DNA of 64,000 bases from HXMU1420-13 sp965601825 (GCA_965601825.1 OZ271839.1:2046001-2110000), one strand, 5' to 3'. Positions 45,882-55,794 are shown, counted from the stretch's first letter. Made by a program: numbers and translations. The notes: generated by a model not told the origin, from the letters alone.

Positions 45882-45910
45882 GTTGTCATTCCTGACTTGA
45901 TCCGGAATCT
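45882..45910 (+). repeat. REP-like palindrome, third variant copy
   Basis: Shares the GTTGTCAT start, the CTTGA loop and the ATCT end with the left copy in the same orientation. The stem letters differ (ATTCCTGA / TCCGGAAT) but remain paired except at one position, a compensatory pattern. Confidence 0.75.
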
Positions 45911-45925
45911 TTAGGGAGTGATTGT

Positions 45926-46519
45926 TTACGGAATGTCCTCTTCCAACATCCCTGCTCTTCGGTAGAATAGAGCAGATACCAACCAGACGAATGTAAACAT
46001 CAAGGTGATTCTGAAGACACCGGAAATAGGATAACCGGGATTCTGACCTAAATGAATCATGATTCCTGATATGGTGATGAGGACCTGAGTTGCAGCAGTG
46101 GAAAGCATAACTCGTGACATTGCTTTTGCCTCAAGTTTGGCAATGTAGCTTCCAAAAACAGGAAATAGTAATACTAAACCAAAGAGCAGATTTAATGGAT
46201 TACTTTCATTTCCAATAATACCCACAGCTCCATTTACCCATAAAAGAGACAGAGAAGCGAAAACAGCAAGTCCGGTAGCAATTCGATAAGCACTATTTCT
46301 AGTTTTTTTACTGATCAATTGAAAAGTGAACCCTGCTCCAAATATTAAGGTCCATGCCACGCCAAAATCCAAAAGTCCCCAAACAACTTCGCTCGTGAAT
46401 TGCATGGCAACTAAAGGAATTGTTATTAATCCCAGGCCGACCACAGCAGGACCAATAGCGGATTCAATAATGCTTTTTGGGGATAAGATGAGGGAGTTGA
46501 GTTTCTTAATCAGTTTCAT
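45926..46519 (-). CDS. Multi-pass membrane protein of unknown function
   Basis: 197 residues with about six hydrophobic segments (for example IIESAIGPAVVGLGLITIPL and LNLLFGLVLLFPVFGSYIA). No motif is recognised. The start ATG at 46519 lies only 10 bases after a perfect 10-bp hairpin (46529-46560). The REP-like third copy is close to the gene's end. Confidence 0.75.
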   Translation of the reverse strand: MKLIKKLNSLILSPKSIIESAIGPAVVGLGLITIPLVAMQFTSEVVWGLLDFGVAWTLIFGAGFTFQLISKKTRNSAYRIATGLAVFASLSLLWVNGAVGIIGNESNPLNLLFGLVLLFPVFGSYIAKLEAKAMSRVMLSTAATQVLITISGIMIHLGQNPGYPISGVFRITLMFTFVWLVSALFYRRAGMLEEDIP

Positions 46520-46528
46520 AGAAAAATC

Positions 46529-46560
46529 CAGTTCATAGATATTTGAACAACTATGAACTG
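46529..46560 (-). promoter_or_regulatory. Perfect 10-bp hairpin adjacent to a start codon
   Basis: CAGTTCATAG and CTATGAACTG pair perfectly with a 12-base loop, and on the minus strand a T-run follows. It sits between the SDR stop and the membrane-protein ATG, so it could be a weak terminator or a structure that hides the ribosome site. Confidence 0.5.
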
Positions 46561-46584
46561 TATAAAATGTTCCCGTTTAATTTT

Positions 46585-47559
46585 CTAGAACTTAAACTCT
46601 CCGACTGCAACTGCACAACCTTCCCAGTTAATGCGAATGTTTTCCGGAGAGCTTAAATAGTCTTCAGGAGTTAGTTTGCCGGGGAATCCAACCCATTGTT
46701 CCGGCCCATAGAAGTCGCCGGTTTGTGCTTTAGGGTCTGCACAGCAACGAATGATACCCGTGGCTCCGTCTTCTGCAGATTGCGCATTGCTCATTAAACC
46801 ACTATCTCCATCCATTCCACCAGCTTTGGCTGTGGTTACCTGGAGCTGAGTTGCTGCAAGACCTGGATGAGCCAACAACACTTTCACATTATCGATGCCA
46901 TGAGCCTCCAGTTTTTCAATCATTCCATAAGTAAAAGCACAATTTGCCAATTTGGTTTGATGATACCTCATCCAACGAGGTCCTGTAAAGCTTGAATTCT
47001 CCTCAGTGGTTCCGTCGCCACCTAAATTTCCACTATTCTTGCCGAAATATTGTTCTTCGAGAGGAGGTCCTAAACGTGCCATAGAAGAATGATTCACCAC
47101 ACGAGCTTCGGCACTTTTCTTTAACAGTTGGAATAGTCCGTTTGTGAGTAAGAAGTGAGATATGCAATTGGTTTGCATTTGCACGTCATATCCGTCTTTT
47201 GTTGCAACATCAGGCATAGCCATAACACCCGCATTGTTACATAATACATCAAGTACATCATACTTAGATTTGATGGTATCAATCGCACCCCGAACACTCT
47301 TAAAATCCTGTAAATCACATTCTATAGCTTCAAAAGTAGCACCAGGCACTTCATTTTGAAGGCTTGCCATTGATGAAGCTGAGCGTTCGCTATTTCTATT
47401 CAACAATAATACGGTAGCGCCCAATTTTGCCATTTCTCTGGCACAGTAATAACCAGTACCGCTAGTTGTTCCGGTGATAGCAACGATTTTACCACTCATA
47501 TCCTGAGTATGGTTTTCAATTACAATTGGAAGTTGAATAGTTTGAATAGAATCTGACAT
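46585..47559 (-). CDS. Short-chain dehydrogenase/reductase
   Basis: 324 residues, cytoplasmic Rossmann oxidoreductase. The cofactor motif is TGTTSGTG (29-36), NNAG follows, and YHQTK provides the catalytic tyrosine and lysine. Similar length and features to the light-independent retinol-dehydrogenase / protochlorophyllide-reductase-like SDR branch. The substrate is not known. It stands alone between divergent neighbours. Confidence 0.9.
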   Translation of the reverse strand: MSDSIQTIQLPIVIENHTQDMSGKIVAITGTTSGTGYYCAREMAKLGATVLLLNRNSERSASSMASLQNEVPGATFEAIECDLQDFKSVRGAIDTIKSKYDVLDVLCNNAGVMAMPDVATKDGYDVQMQTNCISHFLLTNGLFQLLKKSAEARVVNHSSMARLGPPLEEQYFGKNSGNLGGDGTTEENSSFTGPRWMRYHQTKLANCAFTYGMIEKLEAHGIDNVKVLLAHPGLAATQLQVTTAKAGGMDGDSGLMSNAQSAEDGATGIIRCCADPKAQTGDFYGPEQWVGFPGKLTPEDYLSSPENIRINWEGCAVAVGEFKF

Positions 47560-47629
47560 AGTTTGAATATATTTGGTTGTCTGATGTTTAAAGAAACAGA
47601 ATTATGTAATGAGTAATGTTTAATTAGTA

Positions 47630-48859
47630 TTAAAAAAGAACGGATAGCTGGATGGAGATTACATCATCATCTAAACCTGGCCCACCATCATCTGAAAGCA
47701 AATAAGATCCTTTTAGAATCACATTGCGGTCAAGTTTATAACCTGCAGCAAATTCAATTCTGGAGCGATCATAAGTCCAATCGGTAAATGTCTGATTGAT
47801 TTTATCATCATTCGCATCGCGTTCATAGATTTCAATTTCACCTTCGTTCATGGTTTCATACCGTGCTGCAATGTGAGCACCAACGATAAAAGGAAGGTCA
47901 ATAATTAATTCTCCGGCAAAATGATCGATAGTTACCTTGCCCTGCCGTGGTGAAGTTGAGCCAGAGGTCGCAGAGTCGTAATAGGGGGCTTTCCAGAAAC
48001 TTTGGTTCCATTCTACATTTAAGGTGTAATATTGATAATTCAGCGACAGATCAACACCTTTAATATCTTGTTTATAGGAGGATAAATCATAGATCAATAA
48101 AGAATCACTGGCTGCATCGGATTGCATGAATGTACCCTGACTGATAGATGCTCCCAATTTTGCCCAGATTACAGGTTGTAATTCTAATCGCCCAATTAAT
48201 GCAGGTGATTCTTCTTCCGCAAAATCCTGATGACTCGACGCCGGTGCCATTGTAGCTGCAAATCGAAGATTTAGCCACTGATTCTCACCGGCTGTATATG
48301 AAAACTGTATCCCTTGTGTATACATTCTTTGATACACCATAGTCGTCCCAAATTCATCATCCCCATAAATCTCTTGTAAGTCTCTGGGATCATTTGATAG
48401 TTCGCCTATGAATCCAAACTTCTTACTAAGCGGAAGTCCTGAAGCATGGGAGAGAGGTAAGTGAACGAACGGATTATCGATTGAAAGAAAACGATCTGCG
48501 TAAGAACCATAAGGGGTAACAAATCGACCGGCAGTAACTAATAAATTCGATTCCAGGCTTGGAGTCCAATTAATATTAAATACAGAGAAAAAAGGATCTC
48601 CGAGTTTTTTTCCTTCATAATGATCAGACTGCAAGACGGCATTTAAGAACCATTGATCTGAAATATCACTTTGAAAGAACAGGCGTAAATTCGGAGTATA
48701 TAATGATAATTTTGATCCGGGAGTTTGATTGATATAAGGCGACGAATCTTTTCCACCCATTCTTAACTCGAAATCAGCTAAACCTGCCACTGAAACCTGA
48801 GCTACTGCATTGAGCGAAAAACCTAAAATAAAAGAGGATAAAAGAATCAGCTTTTTCAT
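47630..48859 (-). CDS. Outer-membrane beta-barrel protein (porin-like)
   Basis: 409 residues with signal peptide (to LNAVAQ) and alternating strands through the whole length, ending ISIQLSVLF with the final aromatic expected of outer-membrane barrels. No named family was recognised. It is last of a three-gene operon with cupredoxin and adenylate cyclase genes, with one base between stop and start. The barrel may be the channel for whatever the cupredoxin and sensor deal with. Confidence 0.85.
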   Translation of the reverse strand: MKKLILLSSFILGFSLNAVAQVSVAGLADFELRMGGKDSSPYINQTPGSKLSLYTPNLRLFFQSDISDQWFLNAVLQSDHYEGKKLGDPFFSVFNINWTPSLESNLLVTAGRFVTPYGSYADRFLSIDNPFVHLPLSHASGLPLSKKFGFIGELSNDPRDLQEIYGDDEFGTTMVYQRMYTQGIQFSYTAGENQWLNLRFAATMAPASSHQDFAEEESPALIGRLELQPVIWAKLGASISQGTFMQSDAASDSLLIYDLSSYKQDIKGVDLSLNYQYYTLNVEWNQSFWKAPYYDSATSGSTSPRQGKVTIDHFAGELIIDLPFIVGAHIAARYETMNEGEIEIYERDANDDKINQTFTDWTYDRSRIEFAAGYKLDRNVILKGSYLLSDDGGPGLDDDVISIQLSVLF

Positions 48860-48860
48860 A

Positions 48861-50651
48861 TCAAATTTCCTGTTTTTCTAACGTTTTAGTGTCGCATTCT
48901 TTCCAATCGACTTCATAGATATTCACCGGCTCAGAAATACCTTTTACCTGAATCGGCTCAAGTTCCTTAGTTCGAATTTTGCGTTCAAGATTCATAAATA
49001 CTGAATTCGAAATCAAAATCTGATGTTTTCCTGCTGCCGAACAAAGTCGTGCCCCAAGATTCACTGAGCTACCCAGCACGGTATAATCCATTCTTGTTTG
49101 ACTGCCCATTGCTCCCATGACTACCTCACCGCTATTGATACCAATTCCAACTGCAAGGTCTTTCTGTCCGGTACCAAGCATTTCCGGTAACTTCTTTTGT
49201 ATTTGGATGGCAGCCTGAACCGCATCCTGATCTTTTTTTGGTCCCTGGAAAACTGCTACTAATTCATCTCCTACAAACTTGTCGACATCTCCACCTAGAC
49301 TTTGAACAATGTCTGCTTGAAAGCTGAGAAGGTTATTCAGCATATCGATTACTTGCTCAGGAGTATTCTTTTCGCTCCATGATGTAAATCCACGAATATC
49401 CGAGAAGAATACCGTGATATTTCTTCGTTCACCACCCGGTTCTATTCTGGTTAGGTCTTTTTTGATGGCGTCGAGCGTTGCAGTGGAAACAAACTTCAGC
49501 ATAAGAAGACGTTCCTGAAGATTCTCGACTAAATGATTGAATGCTCCTGTAAGGGTTCCAATTTCATCTTTTGTAACCACAGGTACGGGTTCACTGAAAT
49601 CTTCTTTTTCCACTCGTTGAACACCATCAACAAGAAGATCGATAGGGTGGACGATTTTTCGTGTTAAGAATATGCTCACAAAAACCGATGCAATAATTGC
49701 GAAGAATCCAATTACAAAAATTAGTAGTTGTAGATTCTTCAATGGTCCTAGTGCATCATCTAATGATTTTGCTACTCCATAGTAGCCTTTAATACCTTCG
49801 AATCCGGCCCGATTTTGAAACATTGGAGCAAGGTAAATCAACCAGGTTTCACTGTTTAATGTGATTTCAGACGTTGAAGCTTCGTTTGTGTTTAACACTT
49901 CATAGCTAGCTTCAAACATTCTTCGACTTACAATCTGTTCATCAGCTTCCGGTAAATTCTCGAAAGATTCAGCTATTATTTGATCATCCACAAAAAAGAT
50001 CACTTCTAAACCGACATCATTGGAAAGCTGAATTGCTTCTTGTTCACGAATTGGTAATCCATAGGTCAGAGTGCCTAGTTGATTAAATCCGGCAAAAATT
50101 GGAAGAGTGATAACATTGAAATAACGTCCGTTCTCCTCCCATATAAATGGTTGATTAGGCATAAACCCGTTTAATGCCTCTGTTACTCCGGGGCGATCAG
50201 CGATAGAGAAAGTTGGAAGCCCAGATGTAGCCAATCTACCTAAAGGTTGTCCCTGGCTATCAGAAATCATCAATAAACCGGAAGAGTCAGGATTAGTAAA
50301 GTATGATTCTGGAATTAGTGAATCAGGGATGATGGGATTAAAATCGAGTAACCAAACCAATTCTTCTCGAATCTTTTGATTAACTGTTACTGTGTCACCT
50401 GTGGTTATAGCCGCTTTAACACTTGGGATATCTGCAAGCAATATGGCAGTCTGACGTAGCTGTCTAAATCTGATATCCTGAATTCTTTCAAACACACGAC
50501 CAGCTTCTACAAAATTTTGGTCAACATCAGCTCGAATTCTATTTTCAACTAATTGCCCTAAACTGAATAATAGACTCAATACAATAATCAGTACCAAGCC
50601 AACAAACCCTGAAAGCAGCTTCCATCTTAAACTTTCGAATTTGAATGCCAT
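48861..50651 (-). CDS. Adenylate cyclase with dCACHE-like sensor and HAMP
   Basis: 596 residues. A membrane helix, a periplasmic sensor region (about 33-300) with dCACHE-like segments, a second helix, HAMP (about 326-380) and a class III cyclase domain (about 410-575). The metal aspartates are in FFSDIRGFT and FVGDE, the base-selecting lysine is in DKFVGD with threonine in DYTVLG, and the transition-state pair N/R is intact in SSVNLGARL. It should make cAMP. It lies 2 bases after the cupredoxin gene. Confidence 0.93.
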   Translation of the reverse strand: MAFKFESLRWKLLSGFVGLVLIIVLSLLFSLGQLVENRIRADVDQNFVEAGRVFERIQDIRFRQLRQTAILLADIPSVKAAITTGDTVTVNQKIREELVWLLDFNPIIPDSLIPESYFTNPDSSGLLMISDSQGQPLGRLATSGLPTFSIADRPGVTEALNGFMPNQPFIWEENGRYFNVITLPIFAGFNQLGTLTYGLPIREQEAIQLSNDVGLEVIFFVDDQIIAESFENLPEADEQIVSRRMFEASYEVLNTNEASTSEITLNSETWLIYLAPMFQNRAGFEGIKGYYGVAKSLDDALGPLKNLQLLIFVIGFFAIIASVFVSIFLTRKIVHPIDLLVDGVQRVEKEDFSEPVPVVTKDEIGTLTGAFNHLVENLQERLLMLKFVSTATLDAIKKDLTRIEPGGERRNITVFFSDIRGFTSWSEKNTPEQVIDMLNNLLSFQADIVQSLGGDVDKFVGDELVAVFQGPKKDQDAVQAAIQIQKKLPEMLGTGQKDLAVGIGINSGEVVMGAMGSQTRMDYTVLGSSVNLGARLCSAAGKHQILISNSVFMNLERKIRTKELEPIQVKGISEPVNIYEVDWKECDTKTLEKQEI

Positions 50652-50653
50652 AC

Positions 50654-51352
50654 TTATGGATTTAAAGTAACGGTTCCAAGATCGGCGACACCACTTTCAA
50701 TTACTCGAGCATTTTCTTCATGTTCACTGTAGCCCATCGCGATAAATGTGAGCTGATAGTCACCATTTGGAATATTTTTAAAACTAAATGAATCACCTGA
50801 GGCTAGTTTAACCCAGGCTAGAGCATTATCCGGCATTACATATATGATAGCATGCATATTTGAATGGATATCGCAAAAAACATCCACAGCACCTGCTTTT
50901 TCGAAGGTAACATCATAATGATCACCTTGAGGGCGACGACCAACATCAAATTTATGTGGACTAGTTAAGCTGAATACATTGTGGTAAACGGGATCAGAAT
51001 TCAAAATTCTAACGGTTTGTCCCATTTTTACAGGAAGCAATTTAGGTTGAAAAGCACGGTCTTTTTGGTTCAGAAAAACCAGATTGGAATTATCTCTTTC
51101 ATTTGTCGAAGAACCGGTCAAAACTACTAATACCGAATCAGTTGATGTAGACTGCTGTGCATTTCTTGCGGGACGACCATAAAGTCCTCCCCCTGAACGT
51201 ATACCACGAGACCGAGTGGCTAATTGTACAATACCCTCGATAGAGCCATTTCGTTGATATTCAATGGGAAAATCTGACTCCTGATTATATTCAACACTAT
51301 CTGATGACGATGTGAAAAGAAATACAAATGCCAGTATAGCAAAGACTTTCAT
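50654..51352 (-). CDS. Cupredoxin (plastocyanin-like) domain protein
   Basis: 232 residues, exported (signal peptide, then a short SusD-free N-terminus). The cupredoxin region (about 110-180) has a histidine in DPVYHNVF and a Cys-His-Met cluster in DVFCDIHSNMHAI, the type 1 copper ligand set. It is followed by a CarboxypepD_reg-like tail (FKNIPNGDYQLTFIAMGY). First gene of the three-gene operon; methylamine-utilisation-type cupredoxins next to a cyclase and barrel are seen elsewhere, which suggests a linked copper or redox sensing system. Confidence 0.87.
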   Translation of the reverse strand: MKVFAILAFVFLFTSSSDSVEYNQESDFPIEYQRNGSIEGIVQLATRSRGIRSGGGLYGRPARNAQQSTSTDSVLVVLTGSSTNERDNSNLVFLNQKDRAFQPKLLPVKMGQTVRILNSDPVYHNVFSLTSPHKFDVGRRPQGDHYDVTFEKAGAVDVFCDIHSNMHAIIYVMPDNALAWVKLASGDSFSFKNIPNGDYQLTFIAMGYSEHEENARVIESGVADLGTVTLNP

Positions 51353-51433
51353 CCGATGATTTTTTTGCTGAATTAAGAGATAATACTTCTAAACAGCAAG
51401 AATAGTAAATGGCTTTACTAATTTGTTATTAAA

Positions 51434-51637
51434 TCAATCTTCTTGTAATTCTCTTTTAGCTAATCCGGTAAACTCAAATCCTTTTTGTAATTCTTTAAAA
51501 TCAAGAGTCACAACTTCCCAGCCTTCTCTTCCAAGCTTAGCAAAGTACATATCAACAAGATCTCTATCTTTACCCTTGAATGTGCCGCCACCGGGTAAAA
51601 GTCTAGAATCAATGATTTTGTATTCCCATTTCTTCAT
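51434..51637 (-). CDS. Small DUF4177-like protein
   Basis: 67 residues. The pattern MKKWEYKIID ... LNxxGxEGWEVVTLDF is typical of DUF4177 small proteins, whose function is unknown. Cytoplasmic, no signal. Lies just downstream of the GH81 gene's stop; it is too close for an independent transcript to be certain. Confidence 0.8.
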   Translation of the reverse strand: MKKWEYKIIDSRLLPGGGTFKGKDRDLVDMYFAKLGREGWEVVTLDFKELQKGFEFTGLAKRELQED

Positions 51638-51659
51638 GATTACAGTAACTGCGGTCTGA

Positions 51660-54600
51660 TTATTTAATCAATAGCATTTGTTTTGTGGTTGTAATATTAC
51701 CGGCTTTGAGTTGATAATAATACACTCCGGACGATGCATTGGAAGCATCCCACAGTAGTGAATAATTACCTGGTGATAGTTGAGAATCAACCAAAGTTGC
51801 CACCTGCTGCCCAATCGAATTGAAAATAGTTAAACTAACTTGTGTTGCTTCTGGAATATTGAATTCAATGTTTGTACTTGGATTAAATGGATTCGGGTAA
51901 TTCTGAAAGAGTTTGACTTCATTCGGAATTTCTAACTCGTCCTCATTACTAGTTAGGTTTGTGGTATAGAAATAAACATTATCAAGAAAGACTGTATTAA
52001 TCTCATTACTTGCACTAAGTATTATTTGCGCCAGATGTTCTTTTGTTGTTAATCCGGTGAAGTCGGATAGAGGGAGATCGAAATGAACCCATTGATTACT
52101 GGATAATGCTGGTGTTGTACTTGCTGTGAAAGTTAGTTCGCTTTCTACATCATCACCACTTTGATCATATGTGCCGTTTGCTCCGAAGTCTACAAGTTTT
52201 ACTTTGAGTTCAGCAGGAGCATTTGTCGGATCTGCCGTCCACATATCAAAATGGAAATTTGTCATATTTGTGATATCAACGGGCTCGGATGTCATCTCAA
52301 TAGCAGCTACTGTAAGGTTTGTATACCTTATTGCATTATTTCCGAAAATGCTGACATCTTGAGCTGTAGCCTGATCCCAATCTGTTGACCAGGTATCAAC
52401 ATTTACATCATCGTAAGCATTACTGAAAAGTGAAATTACACTTTCTGAATCTCTTGTTGGAGAAGGCGCTGCGGTTACATTCGGAGTCTTAAAGAAGTAG
52501 ATATTGTCGACAAAGACCGTACCGTTACCATCAAATTTAAGCTGAAAAATATCACTGAGATTTACCACACTTTCGTATTCTGATAAAGCGATATCGATAC
52601 TCTGCCAACTATTTTGGACAACAGTTAGATCAACAGGTGTTTCTGAAGGTCCTGGTGTAATAAGTGATAATTGAAGTGAGGTTGCATCACTTGTCCAATA
52701 ATCAAAATGAACATAATCCATTTCTGAAACATTAATTGAAGCACCGATATCAATTCCCTGATAATTTAAATTCGCATACTTCAGAATGTTGTTTTGGCCA
52801 ACTTCAACAAATGAAGCTTCGGTTTCCTGAAACCAGAATGGGAAATAATTTACCCCAACCGGGTTGGTATAAGAATCACTGAATATAGAAATCACATCTT
52901 CTGATGGATGGAAGGGAGTTGGAGCATTGGTTGATGGTCCGTTTGAATCCTGAGTGATTGGATCACCACTAAAGAAAATGTTATCGAAATAGACAGTTCC
53001 GTTTCCGACAATTTTGATTTTCGAGACGTTTCTTAAATCAACAATTGAAAAATTTGAAAGTGGAATATCTACACTTTGCCATGCATTCGTTGTAACTGTT
53101 AAATCGTACTTTTCTTCAACTTGATCATCACCTATCAAATAAACTGAAAGCTCAGTTGCATCCATGGTGTAATAATCGAGGTGGAAATCTCCTTTGGAAG
53201 TAACATCAATGGAAGAAGATAAACTGGTTGTTTGCTGATCTAATGTTGCAAATTTCAGTGTATTGTTACGATTTATTTCTACAATTGAAGGTACAGTTGT
53301 TTGCCCCTGAACTATGTCGAAATTAGCACTCACACGATTTGCAAACTGATCACTAAATACTGAAAAAACTGCATTCGGATCGTAACTTGAAGAAGGCGAT
53401 TCCGGAATTGAATTTTCTGTAATTGCGGTACTCTCTGAAATCATTGTGTTTGCAGGAACCAAAATCGAATAGCCATCACTAAATGTTACCAGTCTTTCGG
53501 TGTGTCCGGCATTAAAAGCAGTATAAGTGGTGTCATTGTACTCACTAACAAACACAGTGTATGTTGGAATATCTGCAGTTACATCAGTATTGTATTGTCC
53601 CATTGCTTTCATATTGTACAACCAATGCAGCGTATGCGCCCTGGATTCACCATCAAAAGGGACATAATTAGGATCTGCATGGTATAATGACAATGCTTTT
53701 TCAGGATCTGAAAGTGATAAATACTGCCAGATTACATCTTTCCAAACGGTTGGTTGACCACCGAGAGCTCCAACAATAGCGTTATAGTTTTCAATAATAT
53801 GTTCCGGGTTACGTCCGAAATAGAAAGACCCACTGGTCATTGGAAGGAAGTTAATTCCATGAATAAATTCTGGTGCATTTCCGAACCAGGTGTCATGCAA
53901 ACCTTTATTTCCCCAAACCATACCAACAGCTGTATAGGCGTATTCCGGTGGAAATACTTCGTCATCAACATCAAACCAATATTGGTCAATGGCTTCATTT
54001 TCACTCGTATATAGAAATATCCCTAAATCTCTTACTTCCGGTTGATTGGTTACTTCGCCCCAGAGAATTACACCCGTCGAAAAATTCATAGACTCGGAAC
54101 TAGATTCCTGATTATTTCCACTTTCAAAATCAGCATGACCGGCAGCCCAAGAATGACCTGCATAGGAATCATGGTTCCTTAAGGTTGGGAAACGAGTATC
54201 AGCCTCATCCCAGTTATTAGAATCTTTAATCAACAAGTTTACCATTCCACCCCAGTTTTCCTGTGATGCCCAGGCACTATCGAATTGTGCAATGGTTGCT
54301 GCAGACTGAATGGCGTAACTTGCGTGAAAATGGTGATCATTTAGCTCTCGATCGGCTCCAAAACCTGAAGGGTAACCTGTTAATGTATACCAGGTACTAT
54401 TGTATGAATATTCCTGAGGACCACCGACGGTAAACCAGTCTTCCAATCTGTTTTTTAACTCGGCTAAAAAATGATCTCTTTCAGTAATAGCACCAATTTG
54501 ATCAGCTATATGAATAAGTTGTGCAAAGCGAGCCATTGCCTTACCATTTTCATAGGTCGGTCCTACTGGTAGAGTTTCGGTTGCTACTTCCTGAACATAG

Positions 54601-55652
54601 CTAAGTAGTTGTGCTCGATCGTACTTTCCAACATCAGGAAGGGCAGGTAATATTCCTGAAAATCGCATTGAAGTAACAAATTCATTTCCTTCTCGCAGTT
54701 TCATAATTCCGCGAGGGGAGTTATAAGTATGGTTGGTTAAAGTAGATGTAGTATGCATCCATTGATGGCGATATAATGCTGTCATGGTCTCATTCAGATT
54801 TGAAGGTTGATTATCCTTCAGAACTGTTTCATAAGAATATGTACTAATTAACTCAGCATTATCTTCATCATATACCCATTCAACTTTGCTGTCGATTACA
54901 AATGCATAAGCATGTTTGCGGAAAAGTTCTAATGTTTGCAATGTAGAGTCAGGTAATAGCGCTACAGAGAAGAAATCCTGACCATTCAGGCTTGATTCAA
55001 TTACATCATTACCAGTCCATGTTGAGCCGGTTGGAGCAAATAATCCATAAAACCTGCCATCTACTTCAATTCCTAAAACTTCGCCATCATTTCGCCAAAT
55101 ATTTGGAGTAGAGCTAGTAGTAATCATGGCATTTCCGCCGGAAACCGTGAAAAAAGCATAAGGTAGTCCATGTCCAAAGGTTGCCTTCATAGATTGTGAA
55201 CCATCATCCCACAATGCTGTAACAGTCCATTCGCCATAATCATCGGTTAATGTCTGGCTGGCATTTAAACCAGAAACCCCAACCGTTAACTGACTTGAAT
55301 ATGGAAATACGTATTCTCTGTCACTTACATAATAATCTGGTGTATAACCCATTTCTAGTCCTGCATTGGTTGCCTTAAAGCTCAATGGATGCGCAAAAAT
55401 GTTATTGGAATGAGGATTGCCTCTAAAAGGAAAAATTAAACTACTCCAGAAAGTATTAGTTCTAATTGGTTGAGTTACAGAGCTGGAAATTTTAGGTGAT
55501 GCATCAGGAGCGACACCACCAGGTGGCAGAGTTGTGCTATAACTACCAGCACCAACTGAAACAGACTGAGCCTCACTTTGTTGAGGAATGAAAAGTGTGA
55601 ATAATAAAATGAATACTGAGAAACTGAGAGTAGACTGAATTTTTCTTAGCAT
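51660..55652 (-). CDS. GH81 endo-beta-1,3-glucanase, three carbohydrate-binding modules, C-terminal sorting domain
   Basis: 1330 residues. Signal peptide, then a GH81 catalytic region (about 40-720) with DSYAGHSWAAGHADF and NNQESSSE, which carries the candidate catalytic glutamate. Three similar beta-sandwich modules of about 140 residues follow (about 770, 925, 1080 onward), each with FDNIFF or VDNIYFF endings, likely carbohydrate-binding. A Por/type IX sorting domain ends the protein (NYPNPFNPSTNIEFNIP). This is a secreted laminarinase-type enzyme. A type IX secretion system would be needed for export; its genes are not in this window. Confidence 0.93.
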   Translation of the reverse strand: MLRKIQSTLSFSVFILLFTLFIPQQSEAQSVSVGAGSYSTTLPPGGVAPDASPKISSSVTQPIRTNTFWSSLIFPFRGNPHSNNIFAHPLSFKATNAGLEMGYTPDYYVSDREYVFPYSSQLTVGVSGLNASQTLTDDYGEWTVTALWDDGSQSMKATFGHGLPYAFFTVSGGNAMITTSSTPNIWRNDGEVLGIEVDGRFYGLFAPTGSTWTGNDVIESSLNGQDFFSVALLPDSTLQTLELFRKHAYAFVIDSKVEWVYDEDNAELISTYSYETVLKDNQPSNLNETMTALYRHQWMHTTSTLTNHTYNSPRGIMKLREGNEFVTSMRFSGILPALPDVGKYDRAQLLSYVQEVATETLPVGPTYENGKAMARFAQLIHIADQIGAITERDHFLAELKNRLEDWFTVGGPQEYSYNSTWYTLTGYPSGFGADRELNDHHFHASYAIQSAATIAQFDSAWASQENWGGMVNLLIKDSNNWDEADTRFPTLRNHDSYAGHSWAAGHADFESGNNQESSSESMNFSTGVILWGEVTNQPEVRDLGIFLYTSENEAIDQYWFDVDDEVFPPEYAYTAVGMVWGNKGLHDTWFGNAPEFIHGINFLPMTSGSFYFGRNPEHIIENYNAIVGALGGQPTVWKDVIWQYLSLSDPEKALSLYHADPNYVPFDGESRAHTLHWLYNMKAMGQYNTDVTADIPTYTVFVSEYNDTTYTAFNAGHTERLVTFSDGYSILVPANTMISESTAITENSIPESPSSSYDPNAVFSVFSDQFANRVSANFDIVQGQTTVPSIVEINRNNTLKFATLDQQTTSLSSSIDVTSKGDFHLDYYTMDATELSVYLIGDDQVEEKYDLTVTTNAWQSVDIPLSNFSIVDLRNVSKIKIVGNGTVYFDNIFFSGDPITQDSNGPSTNAPTPFHPSEDVISIFSDSYTNPVGVNYFPFWFQETEASFVEVGQNNILKYANLNYQGIDIGASINVSEMDYVHFDYWTSDATSLQLSLITPGPSETPVDLTVVQNSWQSIDIALSEYESVVNLSDIFQLKFDGNGTVFVDNIYFFKTPNVTAAPSPTRDSESVISLFSNAYDDVNVDTWSTDWDQATAQDVSIFGNNAIRYTNLTVAAIEMTSEPVDITNMTNFHFDMWTADPTNAPAELKVKLVDFGANGTYDQSGDDVESELTFTASTTPALSSNQWVHFDLPLSDFTGLTTKEHLAQIILSASNEINTVFLDNVYFYTTNLTSNEDELEIPNEVKLFQNYPNPFNPSTNIEFNIPEATQVSLTIFNSIGQQVATLVDSQLSPGNYSLLWDASNASSGVYYYQLKAGNITTTKQMLLIK

Positions 55653-55794
55653 AATGAAAATGAAGTGATTTAATACAGTTCTGGTAGAGTCTAAATAAAT
55701 GTTTAGTGGTGAGTGATAAAAACTACTTAACGTGACTCCAATGCACGAATTTTACTGGAAAGAAACAGAATAATTTGACTCGATCAAACTACAA

